In this document: positions 63,894-64,000 of the stretch, piece by piece
How positions within the stretch are numbered: the first letter of the stretch is position 1
Layout of the letters: each line of letters begins with the position of its first letter
Assembly (NCBI GenBank): GCA_964019335.1
Contig: OZ025731.1
Span: forward strand, 126,501 to 190,500
Reading direction: 5' to 3'
Length of the DNA: 64,000 bases
From: Diplonema japonicum
Taxonomy: Eukaryota > Euglenozoa > Diplonemea > Diplonemida > Diplonemidae
Translations under genes and position numbers: made by a program
The notes under the pieces: model-generated
Seen by the model: the letters and a program-made list of their open reading frames with translations, nothing else
Database searches by the model: none
What the model was told of the DNA's origin: nothing

Positions 63894-64000
63894 GAGGGAG
63901 GGAGAGAGGGAGAGAGAGTGAGGCGTGCCAAATAGAGTTTCTGAAAACCCTTTCTCCCCCGTTCGTCTTCTCTCAGCAGAAGGGCGGCAGTGGAGAAAAC

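Overview
The window is nuclear DNA of a eukaryotic microbe. Every convincing host protein gene lies on the + strand over about 60 kb. Coding exons are GC-rich, and the gaps are full of A or T homopolymers. Several genes carry short GT-AG introns. Two C/D-box snoRNA families recur in scrambled tandem arrays, and two tRNA genes and a non-LTR (LINE) retrotransposon are present. One-way gene order, multicopy snoRNA arrays and pyrimidine-AG sites just upstream of start codons suggest a spliced-leader protist such as a euglenozoan (diplonemid-like). This is inference: I found no spliced-leader gene or rRNA gene to prove it.

Layout. 0-13.8 kb: a partial pseudokinase-like gene, a secreted subtilisin-like/CUB-like type I membrane protein, an ABCF2/ARB1 ATPase with an extra C-terminal PDZ-like domain, a probably N-myristoylated solenoid protein and a Gln-rich protein. 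13.8-15.9 kb: snoRNA array 1. 16.8-17.6 kb: a large hairpin, an inverted-repeat element and a decayed mobile-element ORF. 18-22 kb: a tandem duplication that left a broken first copy of PSMG3 followed by the intact gene, then a RING/TRAF-zinc-finger/TPR/DnaJ fusion gene. 22.7-27 kb: snoRNA arrays 2 and 3 flanking the first copy of a secreted Cys-rich gene, then a divergent alpha-tubulin. 29.5-40.7 kb: a coiled-coil protein, a rhodanese, an MLO-like membrane protein with a B-box, and a soluble adenylyl-cyclase-type protein with three mini-introns. 42.5-46.9 kb: the second Cys-rich copy and a MORN-repeat/protein-kinase fusion whose large intron contains a tRNA-Phe gene. 47.1-57.3 kb: tRNA-Ser, a nearly full-length LINE inserted directly upstream of it (minus strand, target-site duplication), and a second, internally deleted LINE. 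57.7-60.2 kb: a doubtful multi-exon gene and a mitochondrial carrier. 60.7-64 kb: a second inverted-repeat element, snoRNA array 4 and the third Cys-rich copy.

Main observations. (1) One snoRNA family carries two antisense stretches against the SSU rRNA decoding site; its D-box guide predicts methylation at the equivalent of E. coli C1402. A second family predicts the equivalent of yeast 18S A619, with two subtypes whose D box is shifted by 2 nt. (2) Twelve introns could be assigned by restoring protein frames; 11 of 12 start GTAT, and six are 37-56 nt long with a poly(A) core instead of a pyrimidine tract. (3) The LINE has tandem tRNA-like 5' monomers with A- and B-box-like motifs, its two ORFs lie in one frame separated by a single UGA, and ORF2 begins with a 2A-like motif.

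All calls come from reading the sequence and translations by eye; no searches or folding programs were run. rRNA numbering and family assignments are from memory of conserved sequences.
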